Positions 51,401 to 64,000 are shown, counted from the first letter of the stretch. The stretch is DNA of 64,000 bases from Balanoglossus misakiensis (GCA_040954595.2 CM082584.2:12400001-12464000); one strand, 5' to 3'. Numbers and translations: made by a program. The notes: generated by a model not told the origin, from the letters alone.

Positions 51401-54400
51401 GGTATTTTTTAACCAATTTCTATAGCTACAGAACCTTAACTGGTGGCCATCTATGCAATCAATATATAATGTGGAATGGTTAATAATTAATTCATATTGG
51501 GCTGAGCTCATTAACTGTATTTCATTACTTGCGAATATTAATACTAATAATAGCAATGATTTCCCAAGAGAGTAGATATCTTTCGGGCAAGCATGATTAT
51601 TGTCAGTTAGATCTTAGAGTTATAAATGATGACAAATCCATACACATACAAGCATGCACACTGCCACACATACATGTATAAAAATGTTGAAAAACCTAAA
51701 TTTTACGTTGTGGATTACATATACTGTAATAGTCATTCCAATTTTTTGTAAAATGCTAAATTGACTTGTACAGCTGTTCCTTGTTAGGACAATTTAACTC
51801 TAAAATTTGATGTAATACTTTCATGATGTATATAGCAGATGCCTGAATCTGCTGTCAATTTAACTGGCATGTATGCCTCTTGCCATTTCAGAAAAATTGA
51901 CGTAATAATGAAATCTACATTAGTGCTCATTATGTCAGTTAGCTTTATGGTCACTCTTCATTTATACACGCCAATAACCGATGCACAATTTCTATAACAT
52001 TTATACCTTTCTTGATTATCATGGGTGTTTCCATAGAAATGGCTATTTATGAACGTATTGTCTGATTTTGACCAGTAATGATGATGTGTGTCAAACCCGA
52101 ACCCCTGGAGACTTCCGTATTCCATGTGGGAATAGACTCTTTCAAAAGACGGATCTTTTCCGTGTTCACACCCATTAAACAATCTCTATGGAAGCTTATT
52201 TTGATTTAATTTTTGCCAACCGACTGGAATTCTCAGAGTTCGCAGTGGGTGTCGGGAGAGAAAGGGGAAACACTGAGTCTAGTTCAGTCATTCGTGAAAA
52301 TGTGGTATTTATGACGCAGTCTTGTTGTTTGTCTGTCAATCAAGAAAGTGAATAACATTTGGCCAAGGCTTATTTCCTAGGAAATAGTTTTATAAATGCA
52401 AATCAAGAAGCAGACAGATAGATATATCTACGTTTTGGAGCAAACATCTCTCATTTTTCACGCATTTCCATGTTTCTTTTCAGCGTGTTGAAAACGGTGA
52501 TTTCAACTGGATCATTCCCGACAAATTCCTGGCTTTCAGTGGTCCACACAATAAGAGTAAAATAGAGAATGGTGAGTTTGATTCTGTCCAGAAAACAACT
52601 ACTTCTATTTTTTTCCCCCTTGAAATGTATGAAGTTTGCTGTATTTTAATGCCACCAGTTCCACTGACAGATTTGTTCAATTTCTGTTTGGATTTCCACC
52701 CAGGCTATCCTCTGCATGCACCAGAAGCTTACTTCCCGTACTTTAGGAAACACAACGTCACGGTGGTCGTACGGCTCAACAAGAAGATCTACGATGCAAA
52801 AAGATTTACAGACGCGGGCTTCGACCACCACGATCTGTTCTTCGTTGACGGCAGCGTGCCAAGTGATGCCCACGTGCAGAAATTCCTGTCGCTGTGTGAG
52901 AATGCAGAGGGAGCTGTATCTGTCCACTGTAAAGGTGGGCCCTCTTCATCTTGTGTTGATCTCACCTCTTAGGCACTTGATCAATTTGGTTCTTACAGAA
53001 TAATGCTGACTGAAGTGAAACAGTGAGACATATATGTATACAATGTGGGATGGTCAGAAATTCAACATTGACAAAGCTCTCAGTTTGGTCCCCGTGAAGA
53101 CAGTTATAAACAGATGTATACTGTCTTTGAAATTTGTACTAACATGTGTCTTTTATGTACTTGACAGCTGGTCTTGGCCGTACAGGGACACTTATAGCAT
53201 GCTACATGATGAAACACTACAGATTTACAGCAGCAGAGTGTATTGCTTGGCTGCGCACGTGCAGACCTGGCTCTGTCATTGGACCACAGCAACACTTTCT
53301 GGAAGAGTATGTATGATTTGTTTGTGTGTAACTGTACTGCTGCAGGACTCGTGGAGGCGCTATGTCGATAGTCTTGCATTTAACCTTCACCCAATGTCAC
53401 AGTACTTGTGTGAAAAGGGTGAGGGAATTTTTCCTTCGGAACGCCATTGACTGTGTCCCATTCAGCTTGACCGAAGTGATATAGAAAATCGATTTCTTTT
53501 GATCTCTTCAACAAAAGTGTTATTTCTTTGCTTGATACCTTGAAAGCAACCACTGTGTCTGTCATTTGCAGGAAACAAGCAAGCATGTGGGTTCAAGGTG
53601 ACATTTACAGAAAGAAACAGAAGGAGGGCAGAATAACAAACAAATCAAGCGTGACTAACATCTTGTCAGCTGTCGATGATATCTCCATCGAAGACACCGA
53701 CAGAGGCTATTCCAAGATGGAGGTACGATCCCCTTTTGTTGTTTGAGCGAAGAATGTTGTTTATACATAGACCTTAAAGTTCAATTTGGTAGTATTTTCT
53801 TTCAGATCATCAGTTTTAACATAATGTATTTGTGTGTAGTCTTGTCATCCAAAGCAGAATTTCTTCAGTGGCTAGAAGAAGTTTGTATCAAAGCCTTTCA
53901 TATCACTGAAAAATAACAGAATGCAAATATATATCAGTGAAATGAGTAAGAACTCAAATTGTCTTCTGCAAGTGAACGAAATCATATTGTGTGTGTGTTT
54001 GACCATGTCGTTTTTATGTGTGATGGCTTTGGCTGTGAGGTCTTCTAGGTTAGTGTTCAAAGTTCCTTTAGAATAGAATGATCTTGTACCAAAGTCTCAT
54101 TCATAAAAGGACGTGGGCAAATTTCTCATTTGCCACCTTTTCTAGTGAGAGAATGTGAGCTTTTGAAAATCTCCACAGATTCAAATCTGAAGCCACTTGT
54201 GTGGTTGAAACTTTGGAAAAGATAAGTTTTCCTTGGACACAAAAATTGTATGAGATAAAAGTGAGGACGACTGATCTTGATTCGATTGGTCATGCTGGTC
54301 ATGTTACCAGGGAAACCAAAGCTCACAGTGTGATTGGCCAAGCCTGATCAAAGGTGGCAGATGATTGACAGATATTGTCTCAGAAGCCATATAGCAAAAT

Positions 54401-57400
54401 GCTGTTCTTGTTACAGGATGGGAGCGATGCAAATATATGTACGCCAGACAGTGATGCTAACCATAACGATCTGCACACATTAGATAAATATCAGGTAAAA
54501 GAATCACTGCCCGTCCCCCCGTCCCCCACCCACTCCGCCATGTTACTACACAAATTTTAATAAAATCTAGGCAAGTAATGCCTCATCGTAGCATAGGGGA
54601 TGTAGGGTTAGTTTTAGGAACATGTAAGGTGTATAGTCTGTAAAGAGTCATTTTTGTGGAGCTTCACGGTGCCATGCATGTTGTTATTTGTGTTTAATGT
54701 TTTTTTTTCAAATCTTCATTGTAGTTTTCTGACAATTCTTTTCTCCAGCCCAATCATCTGCCTTCTTGTTACTATGCGTTAGTTCCCCCAGTGTCCTGTC
54801 TCATGGTAAGACTCTGATCTGATGACCAAGTTAATCCAGAATTAATTAAAAAACCTAGCTCAGAACCACAAAGCTCAAATCCTTTCACCCCCGCGATTGC
54901 ATGGTATGTGGGACCTACCACACCATTGAGAGCTAGGGGTTGTACCAAGTCGTGTTGTTGAAAGGACGTTACTCCCGACAGTATTTTTTCAGGGTATCAC
55001 GTCTAGCAGCAACATTTGAATTCAGTCTGGGCCGATTGACTGGGACTTGTCTTGGAAACTTTAGTAGCCATAAATGTACATAATACCATGGATCACTGCC
55101 ATGTGCGCCTGGCCTAGACAGCTATCGAATTTGAAGTTAATTTTATTGGCAGAACACTGAACAAATTGGGTCCCAGCGATGTCTAGTCTTGTCATAAAAA
55201 GTCTTAATGACGACAGCCCTGCGTACACTTGATGAAATTTACATTGTGTTACCATTTAAGTGCTTAATCAATACATATTACTGATTGTAGATCAGATCAT
55301 TTACTTTGTTGTGTTGTGTAATGTGTGGCCTTCATCACTGCTGCTGTGTGTAGTGTTGTTGTTGTAAGCTTTGCATGGCATCCGTGTAAGACTTCAATGT
55401 TGTGTTGGTAACAGCGTTTTATACTAATAACTGGTGTTTTCATTTCATATCTTTTGAGTTTCATATAAACTTAATGGGGATAGTTTAAACTCAATATGTG
55501 GATAGTTTAAACTCAAACGTTGAACACTGATTTGGATCATGTGATGCTAGTCCAGCCAATCGCAGTGCATGTTTTATATGTCACATGACACAAAAGACCC
55601 TCCCTTCACCAATCCTGTTCCTCCCTGTGATACCAACGTGATAATCCATGTCAGGATATGGATATTGCAGAGAGTGCTTTGGGTTTTAACATGCTGATGT
55701 GTGTCTTACTAGCAACTAACCCTACTAGAGTTGTATAGTGTGGGGTGTGGTGTAGGCTTACAGGAGTACATGTACATGTTGCTGCAAAACACATCATTAC
55801 ATAAAATTCTTGTTACCAACCATATCTCTTTTCTCTGTTTCATCTTTTATGTCCTTGTGTATCATGCATCTGTTGTATCTTCCATGGTTGTGTCTCCATT
55901 TCTGTCTGCCGTGTGTATACCTCTTCCTATCATGTCCATCAATATCCATCATTTCTCGTTCTCGCTACCAACTACATCCCACGACCCTGTTAGTCAGATC
56001 TGTACACACGTCAAGTACCCCTAGCATCTGGCCATGTCCTTGCATCAAGAGTCTGTCATAATATTGGTCATTTAAGGCAAGAATCTTCAAAATGTGTCGG
56101 TGATATCCCTCATGTAGAAAGTGTCAAACTCAAGTGCAATATTCAGACGTGTATCATCTCTCTCTCTCTTGTCTGGATTCTGTTTCACATCTCCTCACGG
56201 CTGTAGTAACAGCAGTGTTTCTGCCTGTATGACTTTTCTGGGTTTCTTGTCTTTCATCCTACAGGTTCATAACACAACAGCTTCTCTCATACACAAACAC
56301 ATGATCAGCATCAATACATCACACCTCAACCATCGCATCAACCCACCAGCTGGTGGGGGTGGTGGTTACTATGAGTACATGATCACCATAGTTACACATT
56401 TCAACTGTCGCCTTGACTCGGTGTGGCTTGGTTTGCATGGTAAATGTAGCCAATAAGTTAAAAAGTCAGTTCATAACATTGTGTGTTTTTATCTCTGATG
56501 TCTGCAGCAGACCTACGACAGCAGACCAAGGCGGGGCCAGCCCATTATGACACAGGGGGACAAGCTGAGACATCTGAAGCTGCAGAGAAAACCCAGGTCA
56601 GCAACCACTGGAGCTCTCAAGTAAGTTGAACTTAGTGATCAGGAATTGTGTATTCACCCGTGGGTTCATGATCATACAGGTTGTTGACATGTATGCTATA
56701 TGGCAGAATCACAATGAACAGCTCAAACACCATGAGGTATGGTACAAAAAAAATCAAACATGACCTGTTAGTGTAAATTCTGCACACAGACCAGCGCACT
56801 CGACATAAAACAGTCACCTCACACGTCATTCCTAACTTGGCATGGCAATCAGATGGCATGCATGATATCATGTTTAAACATTTTTGTCTCTGAATGTTTT
56901 AGGTTAGAAGATGGCAAAATCCATTCGCGGTCACCATCCCAACCATTCAGGTAAGCTCTTTGATAGACATTCCTGTTTTGTTATTTATCACACATGCACC
57001 ATTTCACAGAAATCAGACTGGAACATCAAATATGGTTGTGCCGTTTCCCACATTGTTGTCTTTTCACTGTTTATTTGTGCTTTGATTGAACCGTGGAGTC
57101 ATACATTTTCTCCAGCAAAATGCAGAATTTAATGGAGGTGGCTAAAAGAATTACATGTAGTATTTTTCATTGTGCTTGAGCAAGCTCTATGGGGATAACT
57201 CAATATTTGAAAACATTTTAGAAATGTTATAATTTTCTTCACCCTGTTAAAAGTAGACCTGTCTCTCTCTATCTGGCACGCTAAGTTGTAACGGTAATTT
57301 GCAGTAAAATAATGGATCCAAATACACGTCATAATTCTCTATTTCAACTCCTTCACAGTGGCAATTCACTGAAAAGCTTCTTAAGGTAAACTCTCAGAAT

Positions 57401-60400
57401 CTGCCTGCAATCATGGTCATCTATTAAACCATCTTGGCCTTCCTTACCTCATTTGCATGGTCTGCTGTTTGGCCTCTTGTGTTTCATGGTGCATCTTGTG
57501 TTTGATTTGGAGTGTGGAAAGCATGGGTTTAGTGTCTTTTACTAAAAAATCACCATGGTTATAAGAGTCATGGTTCATTAGTATGTGACATAATCTCATG
57601 AAGTGGATTGAAACCTGTTGCAAACTGGAAGCTTGCTTATATGACCGCATGGTTCAACTTTTGCATGGGTATATACCAGTGAAAATAAGTCGGTTTGCAG
57701 TTCTAACTATGAAATAACTCAAGTTATGAAGTGAAAATGGACGCCAGTTGGAAATGTATGAAAGACATTGGTAACTGAAATTGCACAGTGTTGCCCTTGA
57801 CTTGGTTCACGTTGAAGGGCTGAAAGAATTTTGTTTCTCGGGTGTGTTGCACATCTCATGACGTATCAGTATGTACATACTCTAGCAGTGAAACTCCTTT
57901 TTGATCTGGGATTTTTTCCATTAAAGAGTACAGCATTTCTCCTTACAAAGAAGGTTTAGGAAATGTTTGTACTGACTTTACAGCAGTGGTCTAGGTTGCA
58001 CGCCTTTCCTCTTTCACTCATCTTTTTTAACAGTGAATTGCAGACAACCATGGCAGTCTTACTGATCATTGCACCATGGCATGGCGGACCGTAAAACCTA
58101 ACCAGTTCAAAGAGACAAAAAAAAGTCACTAATTCAGTGCAGATGCCTGCTCGTATATTCCCTAATTGCTTTGATGCCATTTCTCAATAAATCCTTCACC
58201 AATACCAACCTCCATTTTCAAGTTTATTGTCTTTTTGGTTTTGTACTAACTCTTTAGACTAAGGCTTGCACTATACTGCTTTGCAGTGTGAATTCACGAT
58301 TGATTGTCTTCGTCTAATCTTCTTAACTCAGACTTACTTCCTTTGTACAAACTACAGTGCCACCTGATGATAATGGCATAAAATCAAAACCTGTTGTATT
58401 TTGTTGTTTCAAAGCGATGTGAATTAAGTCAGCGACACTGGGCTTTCTTTCAACAGCCATCATTTCCACAATAAATTATTGACTTGCACTTCAACTATGA
58501 CTATGCTTCATAGTGAGAATGCTAGAAATTGCCCTTGTTACAATTTCCTAAACAGCTGAATCATTGCATTGATTTGCAACTGCCACACAAGCTGCCACAT
58601 AGTGATTATCACGTACGACTGCCAGTTGTCTGTTTTTCACCGAAAAAAAGTAACTTTTCCTCTCCTTCCTTTCCTGAAAAAAAATCACACAAATACAAAT
58701 CTCCTTTGCTGTTGATCCTCCAGGACCAGAGCATCTAAAAAGTAAGCACATGAATATTCATGTTACCTTTCACCTCTCACCCCATTGTACTTTTTGTCAC
58801 ACCCTTGACCTATTCTCCATCCATCGGTGGTATGGCACGTATATTTTTATGTGTATGCCTAAAACACTCCGTAATACAGTTCAGTACTGTTAAGACTCAT
58901 AGAGAGAACAAAAGACAGAAAAGTAATAAGTAAGATAAATAACTGATACTTACAAAATAGTTTGTAACTGGTGATGATTATTATTTGGCAAATTAAAATG
59001 TGAAAGTGGTCATGGGTGGTCAGATTCAACTTGATGGCAAACTCCTCTAGTATTATGGGATGAAAGTCAAAGGTCATAGGAATGGTCATATGTCTTCTAA
59101 ATGTTTACTTTTTGATCTAAAATAACCGTCTGATGGATGACAACAAAGGCTGCTTGATTTAAATGGCTTTTAGAGTAACAACTGTTTTATACAACTGTAG
59201 TGTTTCTTGGATTGATTATGCACTCACACATTCAAGTCATATTTTGTAATGGCAGCTAACCTTTTGCCTGCAATAGCGTAATGTCGCATATTAGTTGGGT
59301 CCAACTGTATAGAAACAGAGGAGAGACTGTTGATTGGATGGATGGAAATCCCTCTGTCCACTAACAATTTCCTGTGCATGGTTATTATCACAGGAAACAA
59401 ACACAGTTTAAACTGCAGCGATAAACTGCAGGGAAAATAGAGTGGTTGACGTCTTTTAGATTTTATTGTCTGTGATGAAACACACCATTCATTTCATGCA
59501 GTGGTGTTGCAATGTGTAGTCAACAGTCTTGCTACATTTCATCATCCATTGTTAATATCATCCTTCATCTATTTAACCCTTTCACCCCCATTTCCAAGTA
59601 AACTTGGCCAACCTCTCGTCACCTTTCCCCCAAGGAGTGCAATAGCCAAGAGGGACTGACCCAAATTGCATAAACTTGGTGAATGGGGGTGAAATAAATT
59701 GCTTGATAACACAACGCTCCATAACATGTGTCAACTTCCGTTATGTGGCCAGCTTCCATCTGATTCACTATCAGAGCATGAATCACCATCATTACCCATC
59801 AGAATTCCCTTTGCCTGTAAAATATGTTACCCACCCTCTTGTCATTTGGATCATATCAAGGAAACTGGGTCTAATTCTGTTTTTGCTGATTTAGAATTTG
59901 GAAATGTTTTTTTCCTTTTTGGTATGCTGCAACTGCCTTTAGATATGGGTGTTGCTAATTATTAATATAGATTGCCATGCAAGACTGCTATCTGTGATGT
60001 CGCAGTGGTGGAACAAACAGTTTGTTTTTTTGCTTTGAGTGCAGTGAAAATCATCTGGTAAATCATTGTTGGCATGCTAGCCTGGACCAAGTCTTGTTGC
60101 ACTCTGTGTAGCCGTATCTAAAATGTTTGTTTGTTTGTTGATATGCAGATTGACCGCCTCCACGGCCACACAGAGCACCATGTCGCCTCTGAAGTCTTCC
60201 AAAGTGACCAGTACAGGCGTTCACGTGGGAACTTCGAAGAGATCTACACGGCACAGTCATGGTGGCGCTAGTAACGCTGCCCTCAGAAGGTGAGCTCAGT
60301 GTACTATTACTGAACATGTGAACAAGTGTGTGTGGTTGCTGTGAGCGAGATGGTTGTACAGTGGGAAATTCGGAGTGGAATTAGATTACCCAGAATGCAT

Positions 60401-62804
60401 TGTTCAAGATGGCGGTGCTGGTCGTAATGTGGTAATCATAATGTATAACATCACTGTCACATTTGGACTTCAAAGAAAGTAATTCATGTTGCGTGAAGGA
60501 AGCATGACATTAGTGACTGGATGTGGGTGCTAAATGGCTGAAACGTGTCTGTAGTAAGAAGATAAACGATGTGACATCTGTAAAGTGGTGGGAGGGGTAA
60601 TAGGAGCTTTGCTTGAACAGCCTGCATTGCCTGGACATCGTGCGATAAATCCCGTCGACATCATTTCTCGCATTTAATCTCAAATACAGCTCACAGCCCC
60701 TCTGTGTATATTTCCATGAAAACCAGTATTTATAATTACCTGTGGAGGGAAAAACAGCTCATTAACCGATTTACCTTTCCTGTGCATAAACTAACAAACA
60801 GTGGGCACCATGGTTGCACACAGACAAACATACACCCACACCCACGACCATAATGTGTTACAGATCTTTTATCCACATATCTATTGTTGTCATCATATCA
60901 TATATTATTGTGTCTCTCTTTCTCTCTCTTTCTTTCTCCTCCATATTCAGCTCATTGCGGCTTAGCAAAGAATATAATAGTTCTGTCAATACAGATAGTA
61001 CTTACAGTTCCCCCACAGCTGTTCCGGTCAAATACCATACTAGGTCTACTCCAGTAAGTTCCTAAACAATTCCTCAACTTTTTGAATTTTTATTTTTTAA
61101 GTTTTGTTATTTGATTTTGATCTTTTTTGTGTTTATAATTTTAAAAAAATATGTTTGAGTTTGCTGTGGTGTGTGCAGCGCATACTCACATCACGCTGGA
61201 TTTTGTTTTTTTGCCGCACTGATTTTGTCTAACATGTTCTTTGGCATGGCTATTAATATCTGGGCGATGCTGTAGCTTTTACTGTGTCTCTGCCACCTAC
61301 AAATCAACCCCTCCCAAAGTAAGGAGGGATGCCAACCCTCTCACCCCTATATACCCAGTGTATTAGCCCAACTGTACTGTTATAAGCAAAGGGGTTGAAA
61401 CAAAGTATTAGGGGTGAGAGAGGTTAGTACGTTTCAAATGTCCCCCTTGTGTGTTGTCAGTGTCATCCCATCTCCCCTACCTCAACAACGGTGAAACCAA
61501 ATTATAAGAAAAATCATTTGTAATAGCAAACTAACTCTAATCATTAATCATAACTACCAAACTGCTCATCGTCATATATCGAAAAACATGGGTGTTCTGG
61601 GCTGCGGAAAAAACATTCACAAACACACACACAACAAACAAACATGTCAATAGTACAGAGCATGTGCAGTCATCTCTGTATTCTCACATGTCACATATCG
61701 TGGGTCTTGGACATGACTGGTGCATGGTATAGATTTCAGATCTCAAGAAAAGCCTCTGTTTGCTTTTGAAGGGCTTGTCATGGCATTATTGTAATGACTG
61801 CATGAGAAAGGTTAATACGCATACATGCAGAAATTGTAACGGAAGCTCTGAGACTAAGAGAGTTTGGACAATAAAGCATGTTGACAAAAAGGTCTGCCTG
61901 CATGTCAATGGAAGAGTGTATATGTGTAGTTGCATAACTGCAAGTGTATTGCCAGGTTACTGGTGTTGATGTGCATGAGAGAGGGCACACTGAGAATTAT
62001 CTTTAATTCACGACTCCTCACAGATAAAGCTGAGTCGCCACAATCTAACAGCATTTATTAACAGCTACTCTTTTTAAAACATTGATCAAGCTAACTTTCA
62101 ATAGTAATAGAAATCTACTAAACATCTTATCATAGTATTGCTTTTCAGCTTACAGCTAAAGCTCTAAGCAGCTATTTTGACAAACACATCACACTTCCTC
62201 AAACTGGTGAAATATATCCTGTAAAATGGGAAAAATTGGTCGCAGTTCATCCCAGTTAAATTTCAGAGATCATTATGAAAAAAATCAAAATTAAGCTTTT
62301 GTGACAGTAATGACCATAGTAAAGTTTTCATGTTTTTCCATTCATTCCAATATTTGTAAACGTCTCAAATTCTAATGGTATAATTAATCTGGTCATTTCT
62401 CATATCAAATAACTCAATATCAGGTAATCTAAAATAATTCTCATCAATTGTACAATGATCACAGGGCTAGTATTCCAGAGTCTTTTGTTGACATGACAAT
62501 GGATGAAATGTTATCTAATGAATAACCCAAATGAAACCGAATCATACATTAATCTAATTTGTATCATTAGGTAATTCAAGATCTTTATGGGGAATATGAT
62601 TATTTGTACCAAGATCGTCGGTGAGTTCCCTTCCCTTCCCTTCCCTGAACCGCTCCATTGTCTGTCACTCTGTGTCTCCCATCAGTTGCTGTCCCCTCTG
62701 TTTATGTCTCGTAATCCAGTGTGTGATGTGTTTCACTTGTTTTGTTGTTGGTGTTTATTTTTAGCTGGGTGTACAACAGCTGTTGCACAAAGTGCTGGTT
62801 TTGA
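39489..62804 (+). CDS. CDC14: CDC14 dual-specificity protein phosphatase
   Basis: CDC14 dephosphorylates Cdk Ser-Pro sites in mitotic exit, ciliogenesis and DNA repair. Firm exons: 39489-39558, 39759-39849, 39957-40032, 42556-42648, 44888-44967, 50742-50871, 52484-52571, 52704-52934, 53168-53306, 53572-53722, 54417-54494. Likely tail exons: 56508-56620, 56903-56950, 60149-60289, 60951-61053, phase-consistent and giving 544 aa up to 61053. The first half is the CDC14 N-terminal domain ([49 protein letters not shown]). The catalytic loop HCKAGLGRTG has C285 and R291, followed by [21 protein letters not shown]-type [11 protein letters not shown] in the tail matches vertebrate CDC14A. The start is the first in-frame ATG; ATG 39513 is an alternative. 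An optional in-frame exon 54749-54805 exists. The terminal exons are uncertain: 62571-62620 plus 62765-62804 ends in a stop, but an exon from 63897 is an alternative. Confidence 0.9.
40033..42555 (+). other. CDC14 intron 3
   Basis: 2.5 kb of AT-rich intron with no nested gene seen. An exon-like 22-base piece at about 41183-41204 has an acceptor and a donor but would break the CDC14 frame. Confidence 0.6.
44179..44404 (+). pseudogene. Unidentified coding-like remnant in CDC14 intron 4
   Basis: An open stretch of 216 bases, 44189-44404, ends in a stop and reads acidic, helix-like sequence ([34 protein letters not shown]). The first 80 bases read more convincingly in another frame ([16 protein letters not shown]), with a run of nine A between them. 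This suggests an old gene fragment or retrocopy with a frameshift. I do not recognise the family. It could also be a chance open frame. Confidence 0.25.
44968..50741 (+). other. CDC14 intron 5 (5.8 kb), the largest intron
   Basis: No nested gene is supported. Short repeats include a GA tract near 46883-46903 and a GT tract near 47511-47521. One exon-like open segment at about 47178-47288 has an acceptor and a donor but cannot be a CDC14 cassette exon in frame. An open stretch at 50060-50413 has no recognisable motif. Confidence 0.55.
54495..56507 (+). other. CDC14 intron between exons 11 and 12
   Basis: 2.0 kb holding a possible optional exon (54749-54805, 19 codons, in frame, with acceptor and donor), a MITE-like left end near 54885 and a short tandem duplication near 55477-55517 (unit GGATAGTTTAAACTCAA). 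Confidence 0.45.
55477..55517. repeat. Short tandem duplication
   Basis: Two copies of GGATAGTTTAAACTCAA separated by a few bases; each holds the palindrome GTTTAAAC. Confidence 0.65.
56951..60148 (+). other. CDC14 3.2 kb intron in the C-terminal region
   Basis: No exon or nested gene supported. It contains the best MITE-like element (59572-59698). Open frames in this stretch have no family signature. Confidence 0.55.
59572..59698. repeat. MITE-like short inverted-repeat element (copy 3, best preserved)
   Basis: The left end is TTTAACCCTTTCACCCCCAT and the right end GAATGGGGGTGAAATAAAT is its inverted complement. The pairing extends inward through CCAAGT/ACTTGG with few mismatches. 127 bp in a CDC14 intron, no coding capacity. 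The best evidence for a non-autonomous inverted-repeat family in this window. Confidence 0.6.
61334..61427. repeat. MITE-like short inverted-repeat element (copy 4)
   Basis: The left end AACCCTCTCACCCCTATA and right end TATTAGGGGTGAGAGAGGTT are inverted complements over about 18 bases with few mismatches. About 94 bp, in CDC14 downstream of the exon at 60951-61053. Confidence 0.6.
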
Positions 62805-64000
62805 ATGCCAAGCTCTGCTCAGTTGTGGATTGCTAAGTGCTGCGCCAACGCACAGAAGAGTTACTCACAAATATGCTCACACTAACTTCTTGTATGATAG
62901 TATCTTTCTCTCTTTATTTTGTTTCTGTTTTTCTGTTATATCAACTTTATCAATTGTTGAAGTTAAATTTTCACGTGTTGTGGTCATTTTGTAGAAGAGA
63001 ACTAAATTATCGACTGCCATGCATACACAAAATTGATTATTTACTTTTGGAATGCAAATGGCCATAGTTATACAGAGCTTGAGAGTCCTTCTACTTTATG
63101 ACCACATCACAACTAAGTAACTGTCATCTTTTCACAGATATATTTCTACTACTCATCACTGTAAACGATAACTGATTTGATCACCATTTCTCAACTAGGT
63201 ATTACACAAGTCTATTCTACTGTCAGCTGACATTGTAGATAGTATTCTTGTTGTATTATTTGCCGTGTCGAATGTGTTTTAGGGCTATAGTGGTTGTATC
63301 GAAATAGCCCATGAATGGTTATGATTTTAATACCCGCACTTCATTAGGCATGGTCTGCCTGTGTTATCATTGGGTGTATAGACTGACTTATGTGTATTTA
63401 GCTGTTTGATATCTGAAATAGGCCCATACTGTGAGAAAAGGAAAATCCATCTGAATTTATCAGTTTCCCTGCTTTGTGCATGATCAGATTTGGAACCGTT
63501 TAGCACCTCTGAGATGCATGTGATATGAGCACATACGTGTGTGTACCAGTGACTGCATGTGGGGATGGGGGTGGGTGGATCTGCATGAGTTTGTGCCAAG
63601 GTTGGTTTGGACAGGTTATATTATTCCTCTGACCAATGTCAGCACACACAGCCAATGTTGGCTCAGTCATTCTAAGTGCTGACACTATTTGCTAGGAGAT
63701 TCAGTTCCATAGGTTGTGGGTCCAGGTCCTTATATCACTCACCTTGCCGTAAGGGTCACATACGGACATTAACAAACAAATCACTACAGCAGACATTCAC
63801 CTAAATACACCAATGTAACAAACACTCTATTGTAGCAAACATGCCAATGTAACAAACATGCTAATGACACTTCTCCATCATATACTTCCCTTTCAGTCGT
63901 ACTACACGTATGCTTACCAATAAGTCGATGGTGCAGTCTTGAAGTGTTTTGTCCTGAGGTTGAGTTTGCAGACAGGAAGGGCAGGTCCCCACCCGACTTT
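62805..64000. other. CDC14 3' region
   Basis: Either 3' untranslated/intergenic DNA or a last intron. An acceptor (TTTCAG, 63891-63896) opens a short frame. Joined from 61053 it would add SYYTYAYQ and stop. Joined from 62620 it would add about 15 residues ending in MVQS. I see no second gene before the window ends. Confidence 0.35.

Noticed and set aside
1-64000. tRNA, rRNA, CRISPR array, insertion sequence or viral gene
   Set aside because: Looked for but none seen; the organism is eukaryotic and the window holds only spliced protein genes and short repeats.

Overview
This is a nuclear genomic window from an invertebrate animal. It contains no bacterial-style genes. Every gene I can identify is broken into many short exons with GT-AG introns, and intergenic DNA and introns hold microsatellites and short inverted-repeat elements. 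The gene set (P4HTM, PSMG3, TTC4, PRXL2C, CDC14 and NACHT/TPR proteins with DUF4062) and the compact introns fit a marine invertebrate such as an amphioxus, a hemichordate or a lophotrochozoan. I cannot fix the phylum from the sequence alone.

Layout. 1-6.9 kb: no supported gene. 7.2-8.3 kb (-): PSMG3, a proteasome assembly chaperone, head to head with P4HTM (8.6-14.5 kb, +), an ER 2-oxoglutarate prolyl hydroxylase with two EF-hands. 16.0-26.4 kb (+): NACHT/TPR gene A (1015 aa; MGC N-terminus, DUF4062, NACHT NTPase, TPR-like tail). 26.4-33.4 kb (+): its tandem paralogue B (835 aa), which keeps the MGC start and the NACHT/TPR part but has lost the DUF4062 exons and has an altered P-loop. 33.85-36.2 kb (-): TTC4, an Hsp90/Hsp70 co-chaperone, convergent with B and carrying a probable U12-type AT-AC intron. 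36.3-38.3 kb (+): PRXL2C, sharing a 109-bp start-to-start interval with TTC4. 39.5 kb to about 62.8 kb or beyond (+): CDC14 dual-specificity phosphatase with a conserved HCxxGxxRTG active site. Its last exons are uncertain and may run to the window edge.

I rebuilt exons by hand from splice sites, reading-frame phase and recalled family sequences. The coding sums of PSMG3, P4HTM, A, B, TTC4 and PRXL2C are all multiples of three with compatible phases, which strongly supports the models. Most genes here are unrelated housekeeping neighbours. Two relationships stand out: the A/B tandem duplication, in which internal exon lengths are identical or close, and the PRXL2C-CDC14 adjacency, which also exists in human (PRXL2C next to CDC14B on 9q22). 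The most unusual items are the A/B pair of putatively lipid-anchored STAND NTPases and a family of short MITE-like elements whose ends resemble TTAACCCTTTCACCCC.
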